Source: Opitutaceae bacterium (GTDB taxonomy: Bacteria; Verrucomicrobiota; Verrucomicrobiia; Opitutales; Opitutaceae). Taken from it: DNA of 64,000 nt. The stretch is from NCBI GenBank assembly GCA_019455245.1, contig JACFMR010000005.1, positions 62,001 through 126,000 of the forward strand, read 5' to 3'. Below are positions 17,519 to 25,544 of this stretch, piece after piece (the first letter of the stretch is position 1; each line of letters starts with the position of its first letter). The translations under genes and the position numbers were made by a program. Below the pieces are notes generated by a model. That model did not search any database. It was given only the letters and a program-made list of their open reading frames with translations, and had not been told where the DNA came from.

Positions 17519-19222
17519 ATGTCCTCCACTTCCCATTCCCTGACCGCCCCCGGCGTTCCCGGCCGCGTGTGCGGCACCACCGGCCTGAGCGTGTGCTTCG
17601 ACGCGCAGCGCTTCATCAAGCTCAACGCGGTTGTCGGCATCGTCTTCCTGCTGCTCGGCGGCATCGCGGCGCTGCTGCTCGCGCTCACGCGCTGGCAGAC
17701 GGTGCACCTGCTGCCGACCGACTGGTTCTACCGCATCCTGACGTTCCACGGCATCAACATGCTGATCCTGTGGATCCTGTTCTTCGAGGTCGCGATCCTC
17801 TACTTCGCCTGCACGACACCGCTCAACGCCCGGCTGTTTTCCAAGAAGGTCGCGTGGGTTTCGTTTGGTCTGATGCTGGCCGGCGGCGTGATGGTGGATT
17901 ACATCATCCTGGCCGGACAGGCGGACGTGCTGATGACCTCCTATCTGCCGTTGCTGGCGCATCCGTTGTTCTATCTCGGCATCATCCTCGTGGCGGTGGG
18001 CACGCTGATCGGCGTGTTCAACTTTTTTGCGACGCTCTACGTCGCCAAACGTGACGGCGCCTACACCGGCTCGGTGCCGATTGTGACGTTCGGTGCGCTG
18101 GCCGCGGCAATCATTGCGGTAGTGACACTGTTGCACGGCGCGGTGGTGATGATCCCCACGTTCACCTACTCGATGGGCTGGACGGCGGCGCCGGATCCGG
18201 GCTGGTACCGCCTCATCTGGTGGGGGCTCGGGCACCAGTCGCAGCAGGTCAATGTGTGCGCGATGGTGGCCGTCTGGTATCTGCTGACGCACATCGTGGT
18301 CGGCGCGCGTCCGATCAACGAGGCGGTGTGCCGCTCGGCGTTCGTCCTCTACATCCTCTTTATCAACCTCGCCTCGGCGCACCATCTGCTGGTCGACCCG
18401 GGCGTGGGCTCCACCTGGAAAATCTGGAACACCTCCTACGCGATGTACCTCGCGGTGCTGGCCTCGATGGTGCACGGCTTCACCGTGCCGGCCGGCGTCG
18501 AGGTGGCGATGCGCGAGAAGGGCTACACCGGCGGGCTGTTTGGCTGGGTCACGGCGCTGCCGTGGAAAAACCCGGCGTTCAGCGCCACGGTGCTGTCGGT
18601 GGTGATCTTCGGCTTCATCGGCGGCATCACGGGCGTCACGCTCGGCACGCAGCAGATCAACATCATCGCGCACAACACGCTGCGCATCCCGGGCCACTTT
18701 CACGCCACCGTGGTCGGCGGCACGAGCCTCGCGTTCATGGGGCTCGCGTATTACGTGATCCCGCTGATCTTCCAGCGCGACTTCATCGGGCGCGGCTGGG
18801 CGCGCGTGCAGCCGTGGCTGTTTGCCGGCGGCATCACGCTGCTTTCGTTCGGCATGTCGTTCGCCGGCTCGATGGGCGTTTCGCGCCGCAGCTGGGACAT
18901 CGACGCGCAGGGCATCTACGGCCCGGCCGCGCACCTGTGGCTCGGCCTCGTGGGCATCGGCGGCATCCTGGCGTTCACCGGGCTGCTGATCTTTGCGCTG
19001 CTGTGCGTCGGCACGCTGTTCTTCGGCCGGAAGATCGGGGACGGCGCCATGACGGACTGGGGCACGCCGCCGGCGCTGGCCGGCAGCAAGGCGGGCTCGC
19101 TGGCGCATGACCACTATGCGACCAAGGGCACGATCGTGCTCACGCTTACGTTCCTCGCCTGCTTCGTCGTTTACTACTTCGCCAACTGGAAGGCGCTGGC
19201 CGACGTGTGGCCGGTGCGCTGA
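17519..19222 (+). CDS. Heme-copper catalytic subunit, sNOR-type nitric oxide reductase candidate (NorS-like)
   Basis: 567 residues with about twelve helices. All six core histidines are present: H77 (helix 2), H239 (helix 6), H288/H289 (helix 7) and H393/H395 (helix 10, PGHFHATVVGG). In helix 6 the oxidase HPEVY motif is replaced by GHQSQQVN, so the cross-linked active-site tyrosine of oxygen reductases is missing, as in NO-reducing members. The GH-SQQ-NV signature together with a CuA subunit and a SenC protein matches the NorS/NorY/SenC arrangement known from ammonia-oxidising bacteria. The expected reaction is two NO plus two electrons to N2O at the membrane. FNR-type control and the nearby nirK support NO rather than O2 as substrate. 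An atypical low-affinity oxidase remains possible. Confidence 0.75.
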   Translation: MSSTSHSLTAPGVPGRVCGTTGLSVCFDAQRFIKLNAVVGIVFLLLGGIAALLLALTRWQTVHLLPTDWFYRILTFHGINMLILWILFFEVAILYFACTTPLNARLFSKKVAWVSFGLMLAGGVMVDYIILAGQADVLMTSYLPLLAHPLFYLGIILVAVGTLIGVFNFFATLYVAKRDGAYTGSVPIVTFGALAAAIIAVVTLLHGAVVMIPTFTYSMGWTAAPDPGWYRLIWWGLGHQSQQVNVCAMVAVWYLLTHIVVGARPINEAVCRSAFVLYILFINLASAHHLLVDPGVGSTWKIWNTSYAMYLAVLASMVHGFTVPAGVEVAMREKGYTGGLFGWVTALPWKNPAFSATVLSVVIFGFIGGITGVTLGTQQINIIAHNTLRIPGHFHATVVGGTSLAFMGLAYYVIPLIFQRDFIGRGWARVQPWLFAGGITLLSFGMSFAGSMGVSRRSWDIDAQGIYGPAAHLWLGLVGIGGILAFTGLLIFALLCVGTLFFGRKIGDGAMTDWGTPPALAGSKAGSLAHDHYATKGTIVLTLTFLACFVVYYFANWKALADVWPVR

Positions 19223-19233
19223 GCGAAAACATT

Positions 19234-19263
19234 GCAGGGCGGGGCCTCCGAACCCCGCCCTAC
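19234..19263 (+). repeat. Intergenic hairpin, repeat-like
   Basis: GCAGGGCGGGG/CCCCGCCCTAC stem with one mismatch and an eight-base loop, between the NorS-like gene and the SCO gene. Its ends match the inverted repeat at 15163-15236. It may attenuate transcription into the SCO gene, but no T-run follows. Confidence 0.5.
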
Positions 19264-19273
19264 ATGACAAACC

Positions 19274-20278
19274 ATGCCAATCATCGCACCTTCATCATCG
19301 CTACCGACAACCGCGACCGGCGGCTGGCGCGAAACCGCGCCGGCGCGGTTTCTCATCGGCCCGGGGTTGCTGGTGTTCCTGCTGACCGCGCTGGCGGGCT
19401 ACGAGGCGTTTCTGCTGTTCACCGTCTTCGGGCCGACCGAGGGCGGCCCGTTCGCCGCCTTTGTGCGCGACTTTCAGCTGTGGTGCTACCGGGGCGATCC
19501 GCGCACGGGCGGCATCTCGTGGATGGCCGTCTCGGTGATGATGTTTGAGCCGATCTTTGTGGTCGGCGTGGCGGCGCTGCTGTGGCGGCGGGTGTTTGCG
19601 CAATTGGCGCGGCCGCGCGTGTGGCTGGCGCACGCCAACGCCGCGGCGGCGGCGCTGGCGGTGGTCGCGCTGAGCGTCGCGGGCTTGTTTTACTTCGCCA
19701 CCGTGGATGCCAAGCGCGCCGCGGAGCTGCCGCCGTTTCCGGGCGAGCGCATCCGCGTGCAACTGGCGCTGCCGGCGGCGGTGCTGGCGGACCAGAAGGG
19801 CAAGGAATTCCGGTTCGCCGACCTGCAGGGTCGGGTGGTGCTGGTGACCGGCGTTTACGCGGGCTGCACGACGGCGTGCCCGGAAATCCTGCTGGAGATC
19901 AAGTCACTGCTGGCCGAACTGCCCGCGGCGGAACGCGCCGAACTCAGCGTGGTCGCGCTTTCGCTCAATCCCGAATACGAGACGGCCGCGTTGATGGACC
20001 TGGTGACCGAGGCGCAGGGCTTCACGCATCCGGAATTTCGTTACGTCAACGGCCACGAGCCGGCGGCGATGCATGCGCTGCTGCGCGACCTGCAATTCTC
20101 CGCCACGCGTGATCCGCAGACCGGCATCATCGACCACGCCAATCTTTTCCTGCTCGTCGACCGCTCCAACCGCATCGCCTACCGCTTCACCCTCGATCCC
20201 CGCCACCGCGCGTGGATGCGCGAGGCCCTGCGGTCATTGTTGAAAGAAACCCATGTCGGCACCGCATCCGCATCCTGA
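19274..20278 (+). CDS. senC: SCO1/SenC-family protein with multi-helix N-terminal extension
   Basis: 334 residues. The C-terminal half (about 155-325) is an SCO thioredoxin-like domain with the copper-binding CTTAC motif (CxxxC) and the distal histidine in IIDHANLFLLVD. The N-terminal 145 residues hold three hydrophobic segments (about 28-50, 83-105, 122-142), whereas ordinary SCO proteins have one anchor. Role by family: delivers copper to the CuA site of subunit II in the periplasm. Its place after the CuA and catalytic subunits repeats the norSY-senC order. Its last 26 bases overlap the next gene, so the two are translationally linked. The start is ATG 19274. Confidence 0.85.
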   Translation: MPIIAPSSSLPTTATGGWRETAPARFLIGPGLLVFLLTALAGYEAFLLFTVFGPTEGGPFAAFVRDFQLWCYRGDPRTGGISWMAVSVMMFEPIFVVGVAALLWRRVFAQLARPRVWLAHANAAAAALAVVALSVAGLFYFATVDAKRAAELPPFPGERIRVQLALPAAVLADQKGKEFRFADLQGRVVLVTGVYAGCTTACPEILLEIKSLLAELPAAERAELSVVALSLNPEYETAALMDLVTEAQGFTHPEFRYVNGHEPAAMHALLRDLQFSATRDPQTGIIDHANLFLLVDRSNRIAYRFTLDPRHRAWMREALRSLLKETHVGTASAS

Positions 20279-22385
20279 GATTGATTGCGAGGTGCTGGCC
20301 GACGCCATGGGACCCGATCCCGCGGCCACGGGATCGCAGCCGCCTCCGCCCCCGACGCGCGCCGCACGCTGGCTCGAGGCGGGCAACGGGCTGCTCACGC
20401 GCTGCGACACGCTGCTGGAGCGCCGGCTGCCGCGGGAGCTCAACCCGCTGGCGCATCTCGGCGCGGCGGCGAACGCCATGCTGGTGCTCGCCACTTTCAC
20501 CGGCGTGTTGCTGCTGGTCTGGTATTCACCCAGCCTGCAGTTTGCCTGGCATTCGCTGGCGGACCTCGGGCCGCGCTCCCTCGGCGGGATCGTGCGCAGC
20601 ATGCACCGTTATTCGTCGGATCTGCTCATGCTGCTGGTGCTCACGCATGCACTGCGGGTTTTCCTGGCGCGCAAGTTTGCCGGGGCGCGCTGGCTGGCGT
20701 GGGCCAGCGGCATCGCGATGCTCGGGCTGATCTGGTTCATCGGCTGGACCGGCTACTGGCTGGTCTGGGATGAGCGGGCGCAATTGTTGGCGCTGGACAG
20801 CGTGCGCGCGATCGACGTGCTGCCGGTGTTTGGTGAGCCGATGCTGCGGCTCTTCGCCTCGGAGCGCACGGTGCCCTCGCTGCTGTTTTTCGTCGTGTTC
20901 TTCCTGCACATGCTGCTGCCACTGGGCATCGCCGCCGGGCTCTGCCTGCATCTGGCGCGGCTGAGCCGTTCGGCGCTGCTGCCCGACTGGCGGCTCTCGG
21001 TCTGGCTCGCGGGCGCGGTGCTCATCGCCGCGCTGGTTTATCCCGCGACCAACGCCGCGCCGGCGCAGATGGCGTTGAAGCCGGACACGTTCTCCATGGA
21101 CTGGTGGTATCTGGGGCCGCTCGCGATCACCTCGCGGCTGGGCGGGGGCGGCATCTGGCTGACGTTTCTGCTGGCGATGGCGGGCCTGATGACGGTGCCG
21201 TGGTGGCTCGGCCGGCGGCGGCAGCGCGCCACGTTCCAGGCGGCGGTCAACATCTCGCGCTGTTTCTCGTGCACGCACTGCGCGCAGGACTGCCCGTTCG
21301 GCGCGATCACGATGGTGCCGCGCACAGACGGGAAGCCGTTTCCCTCGCAGGCGCAGATCGACGCCGACCGCTGCATCGGCTGCGGCATCTGCACTGGCTC
21401 GTGCGACACGCAGGCCATCGGCATGGCGTGGTTCGATGCGCAACAGGTCACGCGCGAACTGGAAGCGTGGGTGCAGGCCACCGCCGCGGCCGGCAAGACG
21501 CCGGCGCTGGCCCTGGTGTGCGCGAACACGGAGGGCGGCTGGGATTTGTTTGACCGGGTGGGCTGGTCGCGCCGCCTGCCGGGCTACGAGGTGCGGCCGG
21601 TGCCCTGCGCCGGCTGGGTCGAGCCCAAGCTGATCGAGCGGCTCATCGGCAAGGGGGCCGCGGCGGTGCTGATCGTCGGGTGCGGTTCGAGCGAGGCCTT
21701 TGCAAAGGAGGGCAACCGCTGGATCCACGCGCGGCTTGACGGCACCCGCGAACCCTCGTTCCGGCCCAACCGCGCCGATCCGCACAAGGTGGCGCATGTG
21801 ATTTTTGATCCGCTGCAGCCGGCGCGGTTAACGGCCGCGGCCCAACGCCTGCGGGATGGCGGACCGGCGACTGAGCCGGTACGGCGCCGCCGCGCGGGCG
21901 GCTGGCTGGCGGGCACATTGCTCACGGCGGTCATGCTGGCCGTGGTGCTGGTGGTGAGCGATGCGCCGTTCCGCAATCCCGTCCCGGCGGAGGCGGAGTT
22001 CGTCTTCAGTTTCCAGGCGCACGGCGACTGGTTGGAAACCGCGCCGGCGGCGACGGTCGATCCGGCGGAGGACACGCGCCCGGTGCACATGCGCGCCGCC
22101 TTGCCGGCGCAACGCACGCGCGCGCCGGTCTTGGTGCGACTGGAGGTGGATGGCCGCACGATCGAGCAAACCTACCAGCCGAAGGGTTTGAAATCCGACG
22201 GCGCTTCTGTCGGCGAGCTGCGCGTGCCGCTCAATCCGGGCAACCATGCGGTGACGGTGACGCTCCTGACGAATCAGGACCCAACGGCCGCGCCCAAGGT
22301 CTGGCGCGGCACGATTGAAGCGAAGGAGCGCCACCTCAATGTGCTCTCGTTTGAATCCGCCCGCGGATTCGAGCTGGAGCCGTGA
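20253..22385 (+). CDS. Cytochrome b / di-cluster ferredoxin / MvhD-like fusion protein
   Basis: 710 residues. Residues about 60-330 resemble cytochrome b6/b: several helices with heme-ligand histidines (SMHRYSSDLLMLLVLTHALR and FFLHMLLPLGIAAGLCLH). Residues about 340-390 hold two 4Fe-4S motifs (CFSCTHCAQDCP and CIGCGICTGSCD). Residues about 410-500 look like a MvhD/FlpD-type domain with spaced cysteines (LVCANTEGG, VPCAGW, VGCGSSEAF). The tail has one more helix (about 545-570) and a probable periplasmic beta domain. It could move electrons between quinol, ferredoxin-like carriers and the NO-reductase-like enzyme. It overlaps senC by 26 bases. This fusion is unusual and the electron direction is unknown. 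Confidence 0.75.
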   Translation: MSAPHPHPEIDCEVLADAMGPDPAATGSQPPPPPTRAARWLEAGNGLLTRCDTLLERRLPRELNPLAHLGAAANAMLVLATFTGVLLLVWYSPSLQFAWHSLADLGPRSLGGIVRSMHRYSSDLLMLLVLTHALRVFLARKFAGARWLAWASGIAMLGLIWFIGWTGYWLVWDERAQLLALDSVRAIDVLPVFGEPMLRLFASERTVPSLLFFVVFFLHMLLPLGIAAGLCLHLARLSRSALLPDWRLSVWLAGAVLIAALVYPATNAAPAQMALKPDTFSMDWWYLGPLAITSRLGGGGIWLTFLLAMAGLMTVPWWLGRRRQRATFQAAVNISRCFSCTHCAQDCPFGAITMVPRTDGKPFPSQAQIDADRCIGCGICTGSCDTQAIGMAWFDAQQVTRELEAWVQATAAAGKTPALALVCANTEGGWDLFDRVGWSRRLPGYEVRPVPCAGWVEPKLIERLIGKGAAAVLIVGCGSSEAFAKEGNRWIHARLDGTREPSFRPNRADPHKVAHVIFDPLQPARLTAAAQRLRDGGPATEPVRRRRAGGWLAGTLLTAVMLAVVLVVSDAPFRNPVPAEAEFVFSFQAHGDWLETAPAATVDPAEDTRPVHMRAALPAQRTRAPVLVRLEVDGRTIEQTYQPKGLKSDGASVGELRVPLNPGNHAVTVTLLTNQDPTAAPKVWRGTIEAKERHLNVLSFESARGFELEP

Positions 22386-22466
22386 CGGGCGGCGGTCCAT
22401 TGCCACGCCCCTTGATTTTGTTCCGCGAAGCCTGGCGCTTGGGCCACGTTGTCGCTGCGCTCCCTA

Positions 22467-22494
22467 CTTCGCCGAGCCTACGAAGGGCACGGCC
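22467..22494 (-). repeat. Dispersed 28-bp intergenic repeat, copy 2
   Basis: Reverse complement of 5408-5435 with one mismatch. It lies between two convergent gene ends (22385 and 22539). Confidence 0.55.
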
Positions 22495-22538
22495 AACGCG
22501 GCTACACATCAAGCTGAACTGCTGAATTGGATAACGGC

Positions 22539-22973
22539 TCAGATGGAATACTCGGTGCTGCGGCCGGCGGTGTTATGCTGGCAGATGTCGTCGAAGACCG
22601 CGATTTCGCGGCGGGCGATGCGGCGCAGGGTGGTGCAGAGTTCGGTGACCGAGTCGAGGCGCGCACGGGACGCCAGCTCCGGCATTTCGGTCTGCACGAG
22701 AATCAGCGTTTCGAGCAAGGCCTGCTCCAGGGCGGGAAAATAGACGCGCATCGGGTTGCAGCCGCATTGGCAGGTCGGGCGGCGGCGGATGGGCGCGACC
22801 GGCTTGCCGGGAAGTTTGGCGAGCACCTCGTCCAAGGTTTGGTCGAAAAGGAAGGCGAGCGTGTCGGGGTTGGCGAGGGCGGTGTCCGCCCGCTCGAGGC
22901 GCATCAGGGCGTCCCAACGCGTACGGATTTCATCGCGCCGTTGCTGCAAGGCGCTGAGCAGGGCTTCTTCCAT
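22539..22973 (-). CDS. Hypothetical protein with CxCxC motif
   Basis: 144 residues from ATG 22973 (MEEALLSAL), largely helical, with a short cysteine cluster in RRPTCQCGCNPMRVYF that could bind metal. No family is recognised with confidence. It is the last gene of the run DUF6448, porin, DUF2249, cupin, this gene, and shares their orientation and tight spacing, so it probably belongs to the same FNR-controlled unit. The frame stays open up to 23696, but the upstream part overlaps the cupin and DUF2249 genes and is a shadow. Confidence 0.65.
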   Translation of the reverse strand: MEEALLSALQQRRDEIRTRWDALMRLERADTALANPDTLAFLFDQTLDEVLAKLPGKPVAPIRRRPTCQCGCNPMRVYFPALEQALLETLILVQTEMPELASRARLDSVTELCTTLRRIARREIAVFDDICQHNTAGRSTEYSI

Positions 22974-23002
22974 GGGGCGGGGTGGAAAGCGGAATGGGGC
23001 GG

Positions 23003-23350
23003 TCAGCCGGCGGGCTCCGTGATCTGCGTGAGCAGCATGGAGAAGGTCTCGGGGGCGCTGACGGCGTGCAGTTCGCCGGGCGGCAGGTGCAGCACGTCGC
23101 CGGGTTTGAGCGTGTGCATGGTCGGGCCGACGCTGAACTTGCAGGTGCCGGTCAGGATCTGCACGAGGGCGCGCGCCTTGCTGGTGTGCTCGGAGAGCTC
23201 CTGCCCGGCGGCGAAGTGAAACAGCGTGATGCGCAGGCCCGGCGTGGTGAGCACCGCGCGGCTGACGATGCCGTGATCGACGTTGGCCACGGGCTCGAAG
23301 AGCGAGCAGACGCCGGATTCGGTGGGCGAGAGGAGGGTGTTGCGTTTCAT
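23003..23350 (-). CDS. Small single-domain cupin protein
   Basis: 115 residues. One cupin barrel with conserved glycines and metal-ligand-like residues (FHFAAGQELSEHTSKA, then LKPGDVLHLPPGELHAVSA). It is cytoplasmic, with no signal peptide. Similar small cupins bind a metal and act as sensors or simple enzymes; the substrate is not evident. It lies 29 bases upstream of the CxCxC gene and 33 bases after the DUF2249 gene, within the probable NO-responsive operon. The start is ATG 23350 (MKRNTLLS). Confidence 0.8.
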   Translation of the reverse strand: MKRNTLLSPTESGVCSLFEPVANVDHGIVSRAVLTTPGLRITLFHFAAGQELSEHTSKARALVQILTGTCKFSVGPTMHTLKPGDVLHLPPGELHAVSAPETFSMLLTQITEPAG

Positions 23351-23383
23351 AATGAGTGGCGGCGCCCGGCGGTCGGGCGCGGT

Positions 23384-23632
23384 TCAGGGTTTGCGGAAAA
23401 TGACCGCCCAGGCGCCGTCGTGATGGCGTTCGATTTTGGCTTCGAAGCCTTCGGACTGGAGCAGCTCGACCAACGGCGCAGGCAGGAAGGGCGCGATGAT
23501 CGTCAGGCTGTCGCCGGCGGCGAGGGCATCGGCCTTGGCGCGGATTTCCGCGAAGGGCTCTTCGCCGCGAGCGAGGATGGGGCGGACATCGAAGCGGTGA
23601 TTTTTGGCAGCGGACATGATGGGGACAGTCAA
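23384..23632 (-). CDS. DUF2249 (TusA/SirA-like) small protein
   Basis: 82 residues (77 if it starts at ATG 23617, MSAAKNHRFDV, which is likely). It matches the DUF2249 pattern: RPILARGEEPF at the start, a helix, IIAPFLPAPLVELLQSEGF, and a final beta strand WAVIF. The fold resembles TusA/SirA but without its key cysteine. DUF2249 is repeatedly found with hemerythrin-like and denitrification genes, matching this setting. Its start region overlaps the stop of the upstream porin gene by a few bases, indicating co-translation. The biochemical role is unknown. Confidence 0.8.
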   Translation of the reverse strand: MTVPIMSAAKNHRFDVRPILARGEEPFAEIRAKADALAAGDSLTIIAPFLPAPLVELLQSEGFEAKIERHHDGAWAVIFRKP

Positions 23633-24828
23633 AGTGAGTATTCGATTTGCAGCCAGAGTTTACGCACGGCCGGCAGGGTTGCGTTGGCGGGGTCAAAGTC
23701 GGCGAGTTTGACCAACCCGGTGAAATGGGCGTTCAGCTTGCGCGACAGTTGCAGATCCCATTCGCGGCCGTAATTGCCTCCGCCCGTCGCCGCGGCGAAG
23801 CGATGGTGGGCGAGCAGGAGGTTGAAGCCGCCCGGGAGCGTGGCGGAGAGCTTCGCGTAACGGTCGCGCAGGCCGGCGGCCGGCGTGGCGAGAAACAGGT
23901 CGGCCCAGCCGTTGAAGGCGTGGAGGGTGGCGAGCGGAGTCTTGAACCCCACGCCGCGGTCGGAGCCGAGCTGTTCCTGGCCGAGCGTAAGTCCCACGCC
24001 GTCGCGGGCGAAACCGGCCTCGAGCGCATGGTAGTCGGCGCGGTAGTCCGACGGGGCGTTACCGTGGTCGGTTTGCGTGGCGAATTCGGCGCGCCAGGAA
24101 ATCTTGCCGGTCCCGGTCGCGCGGCTGCCCGTGAGGCTTGCGCCGTAAGTGGCGCTGGAGTTGGCGGGCGCGTTGTCGAAATCGAGCAGGTAGGCGTAAC
24201 CGGTCAGCGTGCCGGCGGCGAAACCGGTGTGGTTGGCGTGGAACACGTGCGAAGCGGAATCCCAGCGGCCCTGTGCATGATCGGCGCCGAAGACCCGGTT
24301 GATCTGCTGCAACCAGGCGTAGGTCAGCGTGGTGCCGGCCAAGGTTTTGTCCTGCACGGTGATCGCATCGAACGTCTGCTGGTTCTGCCGCCAGCCGACG
24401 TCACCGACGAAACGTGCGTTGTCGAGGACCAGCCGCTGCCGGCCAAGGGTGAACGTGGTGGCCTGCGGCGCGAAGCTCAGCGCCGCCTGGTTGACCTCGG
24501 TGCCCTCGGGGTCGGCGACCACCGCGCGGCCGGCGCCGCCGGGGTTGAGGCCGGCCTGGCTGTAACGGTCGCCGTCGAGCGCGGAGATGTGTTCAAACTC
24601 CAGCAGCGCCTTGAGGCCGTTGACCGGGGCGGTGGTGAACCCGAGCCGCGCCCGCAACGTGAGCGCCCCGGCATCGCGCAGGCCGGTCTGCTCCACGGCT
24701 TCGTAACGGGTGCGGACGTTGAGCGAGAGTTTGCCCCCGTTGATAGCGTCGGACAAGGCATCCGGCTGGGCGGCGGCGGTCGCGATGGTGAGAGCGACAA
24801 GGGCGGATGATGGCAGGCGAAAGTGCAC
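23629..24828 (-). CDS. Alginate-export-type outer-membrane porin
   Basis: 399 residues with a signal peptide (to about TAAAQPDA) and a beta-barrel pattern of alternating residues through to a C-terminal strand LWLQIEYSL. Segments such as LSLNVRTRYEAVEQ, TFTLGRQRLVLDN and WRQNQQTFDAI match the alginate_exp/AlgE-like porin family, whose members are often general porins and not alginate exporters. In this operon it may let nitrite or small anions pass the outer membrane; that is inference from position. The start is ATG 24828 (MHFRLPSS). Confidence 0.82.
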   Translation of the reverse strand: MHFRLPSSALVALTIATAAAQPDALSDAINGGKLSLNVRTRYEAVEQTGLRDAGALTLRARLGFTTAPVNGLKALLEFEHISALDGDRYSQAGLNPGGAGRAVVADPEGTEVNQAALSFAPQATTFTLGRQRLVLDNARFVGDVGWRQNQQTFDAITVQDKTLAGTTLTYAWLQQINRVFGADHAQGRWDSASHVFHANHTGFAAGTLTGYAYLLDFDNAPANSSATYGASLTGSRATGTGKISWRAEFATQTDHGNAPSDYRADYHALEAGFARDGVGLTLGQEQLGSDRGVGFKTPLATLHAFNGWADLFLATPAAGLRDRYAKLSATLPGGFNLLLAHHRFAAATGGGNYGREWDLQLSRKLNAHFTGLVKLADFDPANATLPAVRKLWLQIEYSL

Positions 24829-24858
24829 CGGCGGCGCGGATTGATGGTGGGGAGCGGT

Positions 24859-25449
24859 TCAGTGCGCGTGCGCGGCAGCGTGAGGCGCCGCGGGTTCACC
24901 CATGGCGTGCAGCCGTTCGAAGTAGTGGATGTAATCGACATAGGCCGCCACATAGGCGCGGCCGGCGGCGACGTGGTGATCGGCGTGCGCCTTGGCGGCA
25001 TGGGCGCGCGTGAAGCGCTGGGTGAGCCCGTCGGTCAGGTGCTGGACCAGCTCATGCGTCAGGTCGTCGATCTCGCCGGTTGCCAAGGCTTGGTCGGCCG
25101 CCGCCAGCGCGGGTCCGGCGCTGCCGGCCGGTTTGAGTCCGGTGTAGGGCGCGCCTTCGCCCGCCCGGTGGATGCGCACGAGGGTTTCGAAAAAATACCG
25201 GTCGGCCAGGTCGGCCGCGGCGGGGGAAAGCTGACGCACCTCGAGCGTCTGGCTGAACGCGGCCCGGATGGCCGCTTCATCCCCGGCCTGGATCCATTTG
25301 AGCACGGGCGTCACGTCGGCTTGGTCGAGCGCGAGCCTGGCGGTTTGAACAACCGGACCGTCCAGGCTGTCGCAATGGGCACGGACCGAAGCCGGAGTAA
25401 TGATGCCGGCCAGCGTGAGTCCGGCGATGAGCAGAAGTTTGTTTTTCAT
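24859..25449 (-). CDS. Exported DUF6448-type protein
   Basis: 196 residues with a signal peptide (to about ASVRA). The mature start HCDSLDGPVV is characteristic of the DUF6448 family as recalled, a periplasmic, histidine-rich, helical family. The C-terminus is rich in histidine and alanine (HAAKAHADHHVAAG, AAPHAAAHAH), suggesting metal binding. The function is not known. It is the first gene of the unit running to 22539 and has a perfect FNR-type box 52 bases upstream, so it should respond to low oxygen or NO together with nirK. Confidence 0.75.
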   Translation of the reverse strand: MKNKLLLIAGLTLAGIITPASVRAHCDSLDGPVVQTARLALDQADVTPVLKWIQAGDEAAIRAAFSQTLEVRQLSPAAADLADRYFFETLVRIHRAGEGAPYTGLKPAGSAGPALAAADQALATGEIDDLTHELVQHLTDGLTQRFTRAHAAKAHADHHVAAGRAYVAAYVDYIHYFERLHAMGEPAAPHAAAHAH

Positions 25450-25500
25450 CGGATGGCGTCCTTTCGGGGCTCACCATGACAGGTTTCGCGTGATGCCGCC

Positions 25501-25514
25501 TTGATACGCATCAA
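25501..25514 (-). promoter_or_regulatory. FNR/DNR box upstream of the DUF6448-porin unit
   Basis: TTGATACGCATCAA, perfect TTGAT-N4-ATCAA, 52 bases before the DUF6448 start and 31 bases after the SCO stop. Confidence 0.85.
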
Positions 25515-25544
25515 GGCGCGGCCAATCCGCGCAAAAGCCGGCGG

